Shown here one piece after another: positions 1 to 5,862 of a DNA stretch of 6,611 bases (position 1 is its first letter; the number at the start of each line of letters is the position of its first letter). The stretch is from Elusimicrobiota bacterium (GTDB taxonomy: Bacteria; Elusimicrobiota; Elusimicrobia; UBA1565; UBA9628): the NCBI GenBank assembly GCA_023249695.1, contig JAHFCD010000134.1:1-6611 (forward strand), given 5' to 3'. The translations under genes were made by a program, and so were the position numbers. The notes beneath the pieces were generated by a model. The model saw only the letters and a program-made list of their open reading frames with translations. It was not told where the DNA came from and made no database searches.

Positions 1-13
1 CTCAGGTCCACCC

Positions 14-54
14 GGCCATTATAACGCATGGCCGCCATATTTTGTACAATGGCC
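14..54. repeat. Nested inverted repeats in the leader (candidate operator)
   Basis: GGCCATT at 14-20 is a perfect inverted match to AATGGCC at 48-54. Between them lie a smaller dyad, ATGGC at 28-32 with GCCAT at 34-38, and an 8-base palindrome, TTGTACAA, at 42-49. The palindrome overlaps the -10-like TACAAT word, which is where a repressor site would be expected. This is directly visible, but binding by any regulator is inference. The arms are short and could be partly coincidental. Confidence 0.35.
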
Positions 55-73
55 TTCGTGCCTATCAGTGATC

Positions 74-79
74 AGGGGA
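74..79 (+). promoter_or_regulatory. Ribosome binding site deciding the ATG at 85
   Basis: AGGGGA lies six bases before the ATG at 85. The earlier in-frame ATGs at 28 and 49 have no comparable purine-rich sequence in front of them, so this site argues for a start at 85. Confidence 0.6.
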
Positions 80-84
80 CCGGG

Positions 85-813
85 ATGATTTCCGGACCTC
101 TTCCGACGAAAGCGGGCGAACCCGGCCCCGAATGCCGGGTCCGATTTTCGATCTCCCGCCGCTCGGCCTTCCTGCCCGACCCGCAAGCCCCGCAAAAAAG
201 GCCGGACCTTCCGGAGATGTCCAGCCTGCTGCGCCGCCGGGCCAGCTTCGCGGACAGCCTCGCGCTGCGGGTCGCCTTCGACTGCGTGCCCGCCGGCGAG
301 CTGATGCCCGCGGTTTTCTGCTCGCGCTACGGAGAGGTCCACCGTTCGGTGGAGATGCTGGAAGCCCTGACCAAGGGCGAGCCCCTCTCGCCGATGACGT
401 TCGGATTCTCCGTGCACAACACGGCGTCCGCGCTGTACTCCATCGCGCGCGGCGACACGTCGGCCACGAGCTCCGTGGCCGCCGGGCACGACACCCTGCC
501 CGAGGGACTCTTCGAGGCCTGCGGCCTGCTGGCGGAGGGCGCGCCCCGGGTTCTGCTCGCGGCCTACGACGACGGCCTGCCCGAGGCGTTCGGCCGCTTC
601 GCGGAGGAAGGCGACCGGCCCGCGGCCTTGGGGCTGGTGCTGGAGCCGGCCGGCGCGGACGGCTTCTCGCTGGAGCTCGCGCGCGGCGACGCCCCCGGAC
701 TCCCGCTTCCCGAGCCCCAGGTCGTCAGCGTCGCGCGCTTCCTGGAGCGGGGCGACCGGGAGCTGACGCTCGTCAGCGGCCCGCGCCGCTGGATCTGGCG
801 GCGCCATGATTGA
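85..813 (+). CDS. Ketosynthase-like protein (chain-length-factor type, ketoacyl-synt_2 family) of an APE-type cluster
   Basis: A 242-residue protein (261 if begun at the ATG at 28) resembling the short beta-ketoacyl synthase N-terminal-domain proteins that open many APE clusters. Family-like stretches are RFSISRRSAFLPD (20-32), SLLRRRASF (47-55), VFCSRYGEVHRS (77-88), a segment with FGFSVHNTASALYSIARG (106-123), SSVAAGHDTLPEGLFEA (129-145), and a W-rich end (WIWRR). The strand that carries the nucleophile in true ketosynthases reads SSVAAGHD and has no cysteine, and the length is about 60% of a full FabF. It is therefore probably not catalytic alone. The likely role is partner of a separate active ketosynthase in the cytoplasm, as in KS/chain-length-factor pairs. 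The start at 85 has a good ribosome binding site. It overlaps the next gene by 8 bp. Confidence 0.8.
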   Translation: MISGPLPTKAGEPGPECRVRFSISRRSAFLPDPQAPQKRPDLPEMSSLLRRRASFADSLALRVAFDCVPAGELMPAVFCSRYGEVHRSVEMLEALTKGEPLSPMTFGFSVHNTASALYSIARGDTSATSSVAAGHDTLPEGLFEACGLLAEGAPRVLLAAYDDGLPEAFGRFAEEGDRPAALGLVLEPAGADGFSLELARGDAPGLPLPEPQVVSVARFLERGDRELTLVSGPRRWIWRRHD

Positions 814-1582
814 GCGCGCCGAGCGGGCCGTGCGCGGCCTGGCCACGGGCTTCTGCTTCGCCGTGTTCGGGCTCGGTCAGCTGGCGCTCGCCTTCGCCGT
901 GTTCCCGCTGCTGATGCTTTTCATGCGCGACGAGGTCCGGCGCGGACGCCTCGCCAAGAACATCGTGCACCTGAGCATGCGGATCTTCGTCAAGGTGATG
1001 AGCCTCACCATCCTCGATTTCGAGGCGCGCCATCTGGAGCGCCTCGACCGGCCGGGCCTGCTCGTGCTGGCCAACCACCCTTCGCTCATCGACATCGTCT
1101 TCCTGATCTCCTTCATCCGCCAGGCCGACTGCATCGTCAAGGCCACCTTGCTCGACAACCCGTTCACGCGCTACGCGATCCTCGCGGGCGGCTTCATCCG
1201 CAACACCGGGGGCCCCGCGCTCGTGGAGAGCTGCGGGCGGAGCCTGGCCCTGGGCAACGCCCTGATCATCTTTCCCGAAGGCACGCGCTCCGACCCCGAC
1301 GGCCTGCGCGAACTGCAGCGCGGGGCGGCGAACATCGCCGTGCGCAACCGGCGGGACATCACCCCCGTCGTGATCCGCGCGCGCGAGCACAACCTGGGGC
1401 GCCACTCGCGCTGGTGGGCGGCGCCCAAGAAGCGCATGAGCTTCGAGTTCGAGGTCGGCGAGGACATCAAGATCGAGCCGTTCCTCGAGCGGAAGCGGGA
1501 AGCCCCGGCCGCGGCCCGGGAGCTGACGGAATATTTGAAGAACTATTTCACTGAGAGGACCCAAGTCTATGGCCGAGCCTAG
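806..1582 (+). CDS. PlsC-type 1-acylglycerol-3-phosphate acyltransferase family protein
   Basis: A 258-residue membrane-associated acyltransferase. Residues 12-40 form one long hydrophobic segment, a likely inner-membrane anchor. The PlsC motifs appear in order: NHPSLID at 90-96 gives the catalytic H91 and D96 (HX4D), GGFIRN lies at 128-133, FPEGTRS at 156-162 is the phosphate-binding motif, and TPVVI at 186-190 is the fourth block. The family moves acyl chains from acyl-ACP or acyl-CoA to a hydroxyl. Between a ketosynthase-like gene and two ACP genes, the chain used may be the polyene on ACP rather than an ordinary fatty acid; this is inference. The start lies inside the end of the previous gene (ATGATTGA junction) with only a weak binding site, suggesting coupled translation. 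It is a dedicated cluster member rather than the housekeeping plsC, judging by context. Confidence 0.9.
   Translation: MIERAERAVRGLATGFCFAVFGLGQLALAFAVFPLLMLFMRDEVRRGRLAKNIVHLSMRIFVKVMSLTILDFEARHLERLDRPGLLVLANHPSLIDIVFLISFIRQADCIVKATLLDNPFTRYAILAGGFIRNTGGPALVESCGRSLALGNALIIFPEGTRSDPDGLRELQRGAANIAVRNRRDITPVVIRAREHNLGRHSRWWAAPKKRMSFEFEVGEDIKIEPFLERKREAPAAARELTEYLKNYFTERTQVYGRA
1553..1559 (+). promoter_or_regulatory. Ribosome binding site of the first ACP gene
   Basis: GAGAGGA lies nine bases before the ATG at 1569, inside the end of the acyltransferase gene. Confidence 0.5.
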
Positions 1583-1865
1583 CGGAACGACGCACGCGCT
1601 GGAAGAAGAGCTGAAGGTGCTGATCATCGAGACCTTGCGGCTCGAGGACGTGACCCCGGAGGGGATCGACGCCTCGGCGCCGCTGTTCAACGAGGGCCTG
1701 GGCCTGGACTCGATCGACGCGCTGGAGCTGGGCGTCGCCCTCCAGAAGCGCTACCACCTGCGCCTTGACTCCCAGCTCAGCGATCTGCGCCAGCATTTCG
1801 CGAGCGTCAAGGCCTTGGCGGCCTTCGTCAGCACCAATCGAAAGGAGGCGGGCAATGCAAATTAA
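1569..1865 (+). CDS. Acyl carrier protein (first of two)
   Basis: A 98-residue acyl carrier protein. The phosphopantetheine attachment motif is GLGLDSIDALEL at 43-54, with S48 as the modified serine. Helix I falls at about 10-25 and the segment before the motif (PLFNEGLGLDSIDALELGVALQKRY) is typical of the first ACP of APE clusters. It would hold the starter or growing polyene as a thioester in the cytoplasm and present it to the ketosynthases, the fused dehydratase and the acyltransferases. It overlaps the acyltransferase before it by 14 bp and the second ACP gene by 11 bp. It is longer than a housekeeping AcpP (about 78 residues) because of an extended start and tail, and is clearly different from its neighbour ACP. 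Confidence 0.93.
   Translation: MAEPSGTTHALEEELKVLIIETLRLEDVTPEGIDASAPLFNEGLGLDSIDALELGVALQKRYHLRLDSQLSDLRQHFASVKALAAFVSTNRKEAGNAN
1841..1848 (+). promoter_or_regulatory. Strong ribosome binding site of the second ACP gene
   Basis: AAAGGAGG, close to the full Shine-Dalgarno consensus, lies six bases before the ATG at 1855. It is the best site in the window. It selects ATG 1855 over the in-frame ATG at 1867, and it suggests the second ACP is made at a high level. Confidence 0.75.
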
Positions 1866-2115
1866 CATGAAGACCAAGGAAGACATCTACAACAACGTCG
1901 TCGACATCCTTTCGAAGACCTTCGATCTCGACCCGGCCGCCATCAAGCCGGAGGCCAACCTCTACACCGACCTCGACATCGACAGCATCGACGCCATCGA
2001 CCTGCTCGTCAAGCTGCAGCAGGTCACCGGCAAGCGCATGCAGCCGGAAGCCTTCAAGTCCGTGCGGACGGTGCAGGACATCGTGGACGCGGTCGACGTG
2101 CTCCTGACGCAATAA
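1855..2115 (+). CDS. Acyl carrier protein (second of two)
   Basis: An 86-residue acyl carrier protein with the attachment motif DLDIDSIDAIDL at 39-50 and S44 as the phosphopantetheine serine. Helix III and the tail (EAFKSVRTVQDIVDAV, 65-80) are of the type seen in the second ACP of APE clusters. The reading frame stays open upstream as far as an ATG at 1765, but that segment overlaps the first ACP gene out of frame and is not ACP-like. The strong binding site fixes the start at 1855. It starts 11 bp before the previous gene ends and is followed after 2 bp by the membrane-protein gene. Which ACP holds the aromatic starter and which the extender units cannot be told from sequence. Confidence 0.93.
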   Translation: MQINMKTKEDIYNNVVDILSKTFDLDPAAIKPEANLYTDLDIDSIDAIDLLVKLQQVTGKRMQPEAFKSVRTVQDIVDAVDVLLTQ

Positions 2116-2117
2116 CG

Positions 2118-2570
2118 ATGGGCTTCTGGCGCGAAAAGGTCCGCGGCAAGCTGGGCGGGATATTATCCTGCCTCTACCCGGTCTTTGTCGTCCTGGTGCT
2201 CGACCGTTTCTACGCCCGCATTCCCGTCAAGGCCGCCGTCGCCCTGAAGCTGTACCCCGCCGCCGTCAACACCGTCCTGTTCAGCGTCTTCTCCTTCAGC
2301 CTGGTGAAGCCGCCCACCACCGTCGAACGCTTCGCCCGGCTGCGCTACCCGGACCTGAGCCCGCGCGCCGTGAGCTACGCGCGAAACGTCACGATCATCT
2401 GGTGCCTGTTCTTCGTCGCCAACGGCCTGGCGGCGCTCGCCACCGCCTTGTGGGCCAGCAACGGGGTCTGGGCGCTGTACAACGGCCCGATCGCCTACAC
2501 GCTCATCGGCGCGCTCATGGGCGGCGAATGGCTCGTGCGCCGGCGCCTCCATCTTCATGATCCCGCCTGA
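2118..2570 (+). CDS. COG4648-type integral membrane protein of APE clusters
   Basis: A 150-residue protein with about four hydrophobic segments, near residues 12-28, 36-62, 91-112 and 117-135, so an inner-membrane protein without a cleaved signal peptide. The central block (PPTTVERFARLRYPDL, 65-80) and the WC-FF-N pattern (95-102) followed by WALYNGPIAYTL (118-129) match the uncharacterised COG4648 family as I remember it, which sits next to the ACP and ligase genes of APE-type clusters. Its biochemical role is not known to me. Location suggests it may seat the biosynthetic enzymes at the membrane or help hand over the product; both are guesses. It begins 2 bp after the second ACP gene without a clear binding site and overlaps the ligase gene by 14 bp. 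Confidence 0.82.
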   Translation: MGFWREKVRGKLGGILSCLYPVFVVLVLDRFYARIPVKAAVALKLYPAAVNTVLFSVFSFSLVKPPTTVERFARLRYPDLSPRAVSYARNVTIIWCLFFVANGLAALATALWASNGVWALYNGPIAYTLIGALMGGEWLVRRRLHLHDPA

Positions 2571-4227
2571 GTTCATCCCGCTCGCGGAGCTGCTGGCCAA
2601 CGGCCGCGACGCCGGCGTCCCCGTCGCCTCCGAGCCCGATGGGGTCAGGTCCTGGGACGATCTGTTGCGCGGCATCAGCGGCTGGACGGCGGCCTACGCG
2701 GCGCGCCCCGAGCCGCGCTTCGCGCTCCATCATGAGGACACCTGGACCTTCACCTGCGCGCTGCTGGGCGCCTGGGCCGCCGGCAAGCACGTCGTCATAC
2801 CGGGCGACGCCCTTCCCGCGACCTTCGCCGCGCTCGCCCTGCCGCGCCTCACGGCGCCCCTGCCGGGCGTGCCCGCCGCCATGCCCGGCCGCCCCGCCGC
2901 GCCGGCCGGGGGCGCGCTCACCGTCTACACCTCCGGCAGCACCGGCAAGCCGGCCTCGTTCGTCAAGAGCTTCGCCCAGCTGGGCAGCGAGATCGAGACT
3001 TTGGAGCGTACGTTCGGCCGGGAGCTCGGCGCGTCGACGCTGTTTTCCACCGTCTCGCATCAGCACATCTACGGCCTCCTCTTCAAAGTCCTTTGGCCGC
3101 TGTGCGCGGGACGCGTCTTCCACATCCCCGACCTGTTCTATCCCGAGGAGCTCCTCGCCACGGCCCGGACCTACCGCACGGCCGCGCTGATCAGCAGCCC
3201 GGCGCATCTCAAGCGCCTGTCGGAATCCCTCGATTGGCCCTCGGTCGAGGATCGCTGGCGCGCGGTGTTCTCGTCGGGCGGCCCGCTCGCCTGGGACGCC
3301 GCGCAGAAGACGCGCCGCCTGTTCGGCCGCGCGCCGCTCGAGGTCTACGGCAGCTCGGAGACCGGCGGCGTCGCCTGGCGCGAGCGCGGGGCCGTGGACG
3401 CGACGTGGCGCAACTTCTCGAACGTGGAGCTCCGCCTCGAGGACGGCAGCGGAGCGCTGTCCGTGCGCTCTCCGCATCTGCCCGACGGCGAGTGGTTTAC
3501 GACCTCCGACCTGGCGCGCCTGACCGACGGCGGCTTCGAGCTCCTCGGACGGCGCGATCGCATCGTCAAGGTCCGCGAGAAACGGGTCTCCCTGACCGCC
3601 GTCGAAGACGCCCTGCTCGAAGGCGGCCTCGCGACGGAAGCCTGCGTCCTCCCGCTGCGCGGCGGGCAGGATCAGCTCGGCGCCGTGCTGGTGCCGAGCG
3701 CGGAAGGCCTCGCGCTGCCCTGCAAGGACCTGCAGGAGCGCCTGCGCTCGCGCCTGGCCGAACGCGTCGAAGGCGCCGCGATCCCCCGGCGCTGGCGCTT
3801 CGTGGAGACCTTGCCGCTCAACGCCTCGGGCAAGGTCACCGAGGAGTCCCTGCTCCGGCTGTTCGAGACGCGGCCGCTGCTGCCCGAGGTGCTCGCCGTC
3901 GAGCCCGGGGCCGCGGGCGCGGTCTCTCTCAAGCTGCGCCTGCCCAAGGACCTCTTCTACTTCGACGGCCATTTCCCCGCCTCGCCGATACTCCCCGGCG
4001 TGGTGCAGCTCGATTGGGCCGTCCGCTACGGGAAGGAGCATCTCGGCGTCCGCGGGACCTTTCAGAAGGTCGAAATCCTGAAGTTCCAGCAGGTCCTCCA
4101 GCCCGGCGACGAATTCGCGCTGAACCTGTCCTTCGACGCGGCGAAAGGCCGGCTCAAATTCGAGTATCAAAGCGCGCGCGGCCGCCATTCCAGCGGCTCG
4201 CTGTATTTCCAGAGCGAGCTTGCTTAA
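2557..4227 (+). CDS. AMP-forming acyl/aryl ligase fused to a hotdog 3-hydroxyacyl-ACP dehydratase
   Basis: A 556-residue two-domain enzyme. Residues 1 to about 440 are a compact adenylating domain: P-loop TVYTSGSTGKP at 122-132, YGSSETGG at 264-271, TSDLA at 316-320 (D318 for ribose), GRRDRIVKVREKRVS at 331-345, and NASGKV at 422-427 with K426 as the catalytic lysine. The part before the P-loop is short for the superfamily. Residues 450-556 are a FabZ/FabA-like hotdog domain; FDGHFPASPILPGVVQLDWA at 469-488 contains the expected histidine, H472. In APE pathways the ligase loads an aromatic acid such as 4-hydroxybenzoate on ACP and the dehydratase forms each double bond. The substrate here is inferred. 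I recall these as two separate genes in E. coli-type APE loci. The ATG at 2557 has no clear binding site and lies within the preceding gene. Confidence 0.9.
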   Translation: MIPPEFIPLAELLANGRDAGVPVASEPDGVRSWDDLLRGISGWTAAYAARPEPRFALHHEDTWTFTCALLGAWAAGKHVVIPGDALPATFAALALPRLTAPLPGVPAAMPGRPAAPAGGALTVYTSGSTGKPASFVKSFAQLGSEIETLERTFGRELGASTLFSTVSHQHIYGLLFKVLWPLCAGRVFHIPDLFYPEELLATARTYRTAALISSPAHLKRLSESLDWPSVEDRWRAVFSSGGPLAWDAAQKTRRLFGRAPLEVYGSSETGGVAWRERGAVDATWRNFSNVELRLEDGSGALSVRSPHLPDGEWFTTSDLARLTDGGFELLGRRDRIVKVREKRVSLTAVEDALLEGGLATEACVLPLRGGQDQLGAVLVPSAEGLALPCKDLQERLRSRLAERVEGAAIPRRWRFVETLPLNASGKVTEESLLRLFETRPLLPEVLAVEPGAAGAVSLKLRLPKDLFYFDGHFPASPILPGVVQLDWAVRYGKEHLGVRGTFQKVEILKFQQVLQPGDEFALNLSFDAAKGRLKFEYQSARGRHSSGSLYFQSELA

Positions 4228-4969
4228 AGTCTGCCTGGTGATCCCCGTCTACAACCACGCGGAAGCGCTGGCCCGCCTTCTCGACGCCCTCCGCCCCCGC
4301 GGCCTCCCCTGCATCCTCGTCGACGACGCGAGCGCCGATCCCGGCGCGCTCGACCGTCTCGCGTCGAGCGAGTCCTCCTGGGTCCGCCTGCTCCGCCACG
4401 GGCAAAACCGCGGCAAGGGCGCGGCCGTGATGACGGGAGCGCGAGAGGCCTCCCGCTCCGGGTTTACGCACCTGCTCCAGATCGACGCGGACGGCCAGCA
4501 CGAGCCGGCCGACGTGCCCCTTTTCCTCGCGGCGGCGGCGGCGGACCCCGGCGCGGTCGTCTGCGGCGTGCCCCGTTTCGACGCCAGCGCGCCGAAGTCC
4601 CGGCTCTGGGGCCGGTTCGCGACCAACTTTTGGATCTGGATCAACACGCTGTCCTTCGAGATCAAAGATGGGATGTGCGGGTACCGCCTCTATCCCCTCG
4701 CCCCGCTCATCGAGCTCGACGGCCAGACGCGCCTGGGCGAGCGCATGGATTTCGATCCGGAGGTCCTGGTGCGGCTCAAATGGCGCGGCCTGGACTTCAC
4801 CGGCGTGCCGACGAACGTGCGCTACCCCTCGGACGGGCGCTCCAATTTCAATCTGCTCGGGGACAATTACCTGATCTCGAGCATGCACACCCGCCTGTTT
4901 TTCGGAATGCTGAGCCGGCTGCCTCTGATCATCACGGGAAAATGCGCTGGGACTCCGCTCAAGAAGTAG
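4220..4969 (+). CDS. Family 2 glycosyltransferase (dolichyl-phosphate-mannose-synthase-like)
   Basis: A 249-residue cytoplasmic GT-A enzyme. VIPVYNH at 7-13 opens the nucleotide-sugar fold, followed by LVDDASAD (33-40), NRGKGAAV (63-70), the metal-binding IDADGQH (88-94), KDGMCGYRLYPL (149-160) and a block with RMDFDPEVLVRLKWRG (175-190). This order is that of enzymes that place a sugar on a lipid carrier; the sugar and acceptor are unknown. There is no C-terminal membrane anchor apart from a weak hydrophobic patch near 226-239. The start is TTG at 4220: no in-frame ATG precedes the first strand, and the next candidate, GTG at 4238, would cut into VIPVYN. It overlaps the ligase-dehydratase by 8 bp and the following acyltransferase by 28 bp. 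In some APE loci I recall these two activities on one polypeptide. Confidence 0.9.
   Translation: MLKVCLVIPVYNHAEALARLLDALRPRGLPCILVDDASADPGALDRLASSESSWVRLLRHGQNRGKGAAVMTGAREASRSGFTHLLQIDADGQHEPADVPLFLAAAAADPGAVVCGVPRFDASAPKSRLWGRFATNFWIWINTLSFEIKDGMCGYRLYPLAPLIELDGQTRLGERMDFDPEVLVRLKWRGLDFTGVPTNVRYPSDGRSNFNLLGDNYLISSMHTRLFFGMLSRLPLIITGKCAGTPLKK
4942..4959 (+). repeat. 18-bp near-perfect direct repeat, copy 1
   Basis: ATGCGCTGGGACTCCGCT, which is also the start of the LpxL-type gene and lies in the end of the glycosyltransferase gene. It matches 6593-6610 at 17 of 18 bases. Confidence 0.5.
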
Positions 4970-5859
4970 GGGTCTTCGTCCGCGGCCTCGCGTTCCTCTT
5001 ATGGGTCCACCGCCTATTCGGACGCTGGCCCTTCCGGGCGGCCGCGTGCCCCGTGGTGTTTTGGTTCTACGCGTTCAATCCCGCCCGCCGCCGGGCCTCG
5101 CGGGAGTTTTTGAGCCGCGCGCTGAAGCGCCCCGCCGGCCCGCTCGACTGCTTCCGCCATTTCTTCAGCTTCGCCGAGGCGGTCCTGGACAAGCTCATCG
5201 CCTGGCACCAGGGCTTCGGCTTGAGCGACGTGGAGTTCCACGGCCTGGAGGAGATCGAGAAGATTCTGTCCGCCGGACGGGGCTGCGTGCTGCTCGGCTC
5301 GCATCTCGGCAACCTCGAGATCGGCCGCGTCCTCTCGAAGCTGCGCCCGGGGCTGGAGCTGCACGTGCTGACGCACACGCGGCACGCGGAGAACTTCAAC
5401 CGCATCATCAAGCAGATCGACCCGTCCAGCCAGGTGAACCTCCACCAGGTGGCCGAGCTCGACGCCGGCATGGCCGCCTGGCTGAGCCAGCGCGTGGACC
5501 GCGGCGCCGTCATCGTGATGGCCGGCGACCGCGTGCCGATCGGCGCCGGAACTCGCGTAGGCGCGGCCTCCTTCCTCGGCGTGGACGCGGACTTCCCCCA
5601 AGGCCCCTACATCCTCGCCGCCGCGCTGGGCTGCCCCGTGCTGCTGGTCTTCTGCCTGCGCCGGCCGGCCGGACCGAAAAGCTTCGACGTCTATTACGAG
5701 CCTTTCGCCGAGCGGATCGCGCTGCCCCGCGCCGGCCGCGAGGCCGCGCTCCAGGCGCTGGTCGCGCGCTACGCGGCGCGCCTCGAGCGCTACTGCGCCC
5801 TCGCGCCGTACCAATGGTTTAATCTGTATCCTTTCTGGAGAGATTCCGTTCGAGGCTAA
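4942..5859 (+). CDS. LpxL/HtrB-type (lipid A biosynthesis-like) acyltransferase
   Basis: A 305-residue membrane-bound acyltransferase. A hydrophobic segment runs from 10 to 22 and another from 33 to 45. The catalytic motif is SHLGNLE at 120-126, giving H121 and E126 (HX4E). Further family blocks are GDRVPIG (195-201), FLGVDADFPQGPYILA (211-226) and PYQWFNLYPFW (289-299). The true family members acylate lipid A precursors; those in APE clusters are thought to act in the assembly of the lipid-anchored pigment. The frame is open much further upstream, to 4630, but that part is a shadow of the glycosyltransferase. Family likeness begins shortly after the ATG at 4942, which has only a weak GGGA in front, consistent with coupling to the glycosyltransferase through the 28-bp overlap. 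Start confidence is moderate. Confidence 0.9.
   Translation: MRWDSAQEVGVFVRGLAFLLWVHRLFGRWPFRAAACPVVFWFYAFNPARRRASREFLSRALKRPAGPLDCFRHFFSFAEAVLDKLIAWHQGFGLSDVEFHGLEEIEKILSAGRGCVLLGSHLGNLEIGRVLSKLRPGLELHVLTHTRHAENFNRIIKQIDPSSQVNLHQVAELDAGMAAWLSQRVDRGAVIVMAGDRVPIGAGTRVGAASFLGVDADFPQGPYILAAALGCPVLLVFCLRRPAGPKSFDVYYEPFAERIALPRAGREAALQALVARYAARLERYCALAPYQWFNLYPFWRDSVRG
5852..5855 (+). promoter_or_regulatory. Ribosome binding site of the methyltransferase gene
   Basis: GAGG lies seven bases before the ATG at 5863, straddling the end of the preceding gene. Confidence 0.45.
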
Positions 5860-5862
5860 ACC

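Larger units (their letters stand above)
1..84 (+). promoter_or_regulatory. Leader / probable promoter region of the operon
   Basis: This is the only stretch here without a convincing gene, and its part at 16-50 is clearly richer in A+T than its surroundings. Two words resemble a -10 element: TATAAC at 20-25 and TACAAT at 45-50. No good -35 partner is visible; for the first it would fall outside the window. A start of transcription about 7 bases after TACAAT would leave a leader of roughly 28 bases before the chosen start codon at 85. The stretch also holds nested inverted repeats (separate entry). Transcription could equally come from upstream of the window, so the promoter call is tentative. 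Confidence 0.35.

Noticed and set aside
120..140. A perfect 7-bp inverted repeat (ACCCGGC / GCCGGGT, 7-base loop) near the start of the first gene
   Set aside because: It lies within the coding sequence, has no U tract, and such short GC arms are expected by chance at this base composition.
773..1690. A minus-strand open frame opposite the PlsC-type gene
   Set aside because: Low-complexity composition, no motifs, and it crosses the boundary between two real genes.
1765..1854. A 5' extension of the second ACP frame
   Set aside because: The near-consensus ribosome binding site at 1841-1848 places the start at 1855, and the extra residues are a shadow of the first ACP.
2515..4188. A minus-strand open frame of 557 codons opposite the ligase-dehydratase gene
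   Set aside because: It mirrors the codon phase of a high-GC gene, its protein is mostly R/G/A/E/D-rich low-complexity sequence without motifs, and the plus strand carries clear catalytic motifs throughout.
4630..4941. A 5' extension of the LpxL-type reading frame
   Set aside because: It lies wholly within the glycosyltransferase gene in another frame and its translation (rich in R, P, H, A) has no likeness to acyltransferases; the family-like part begins after 4942.
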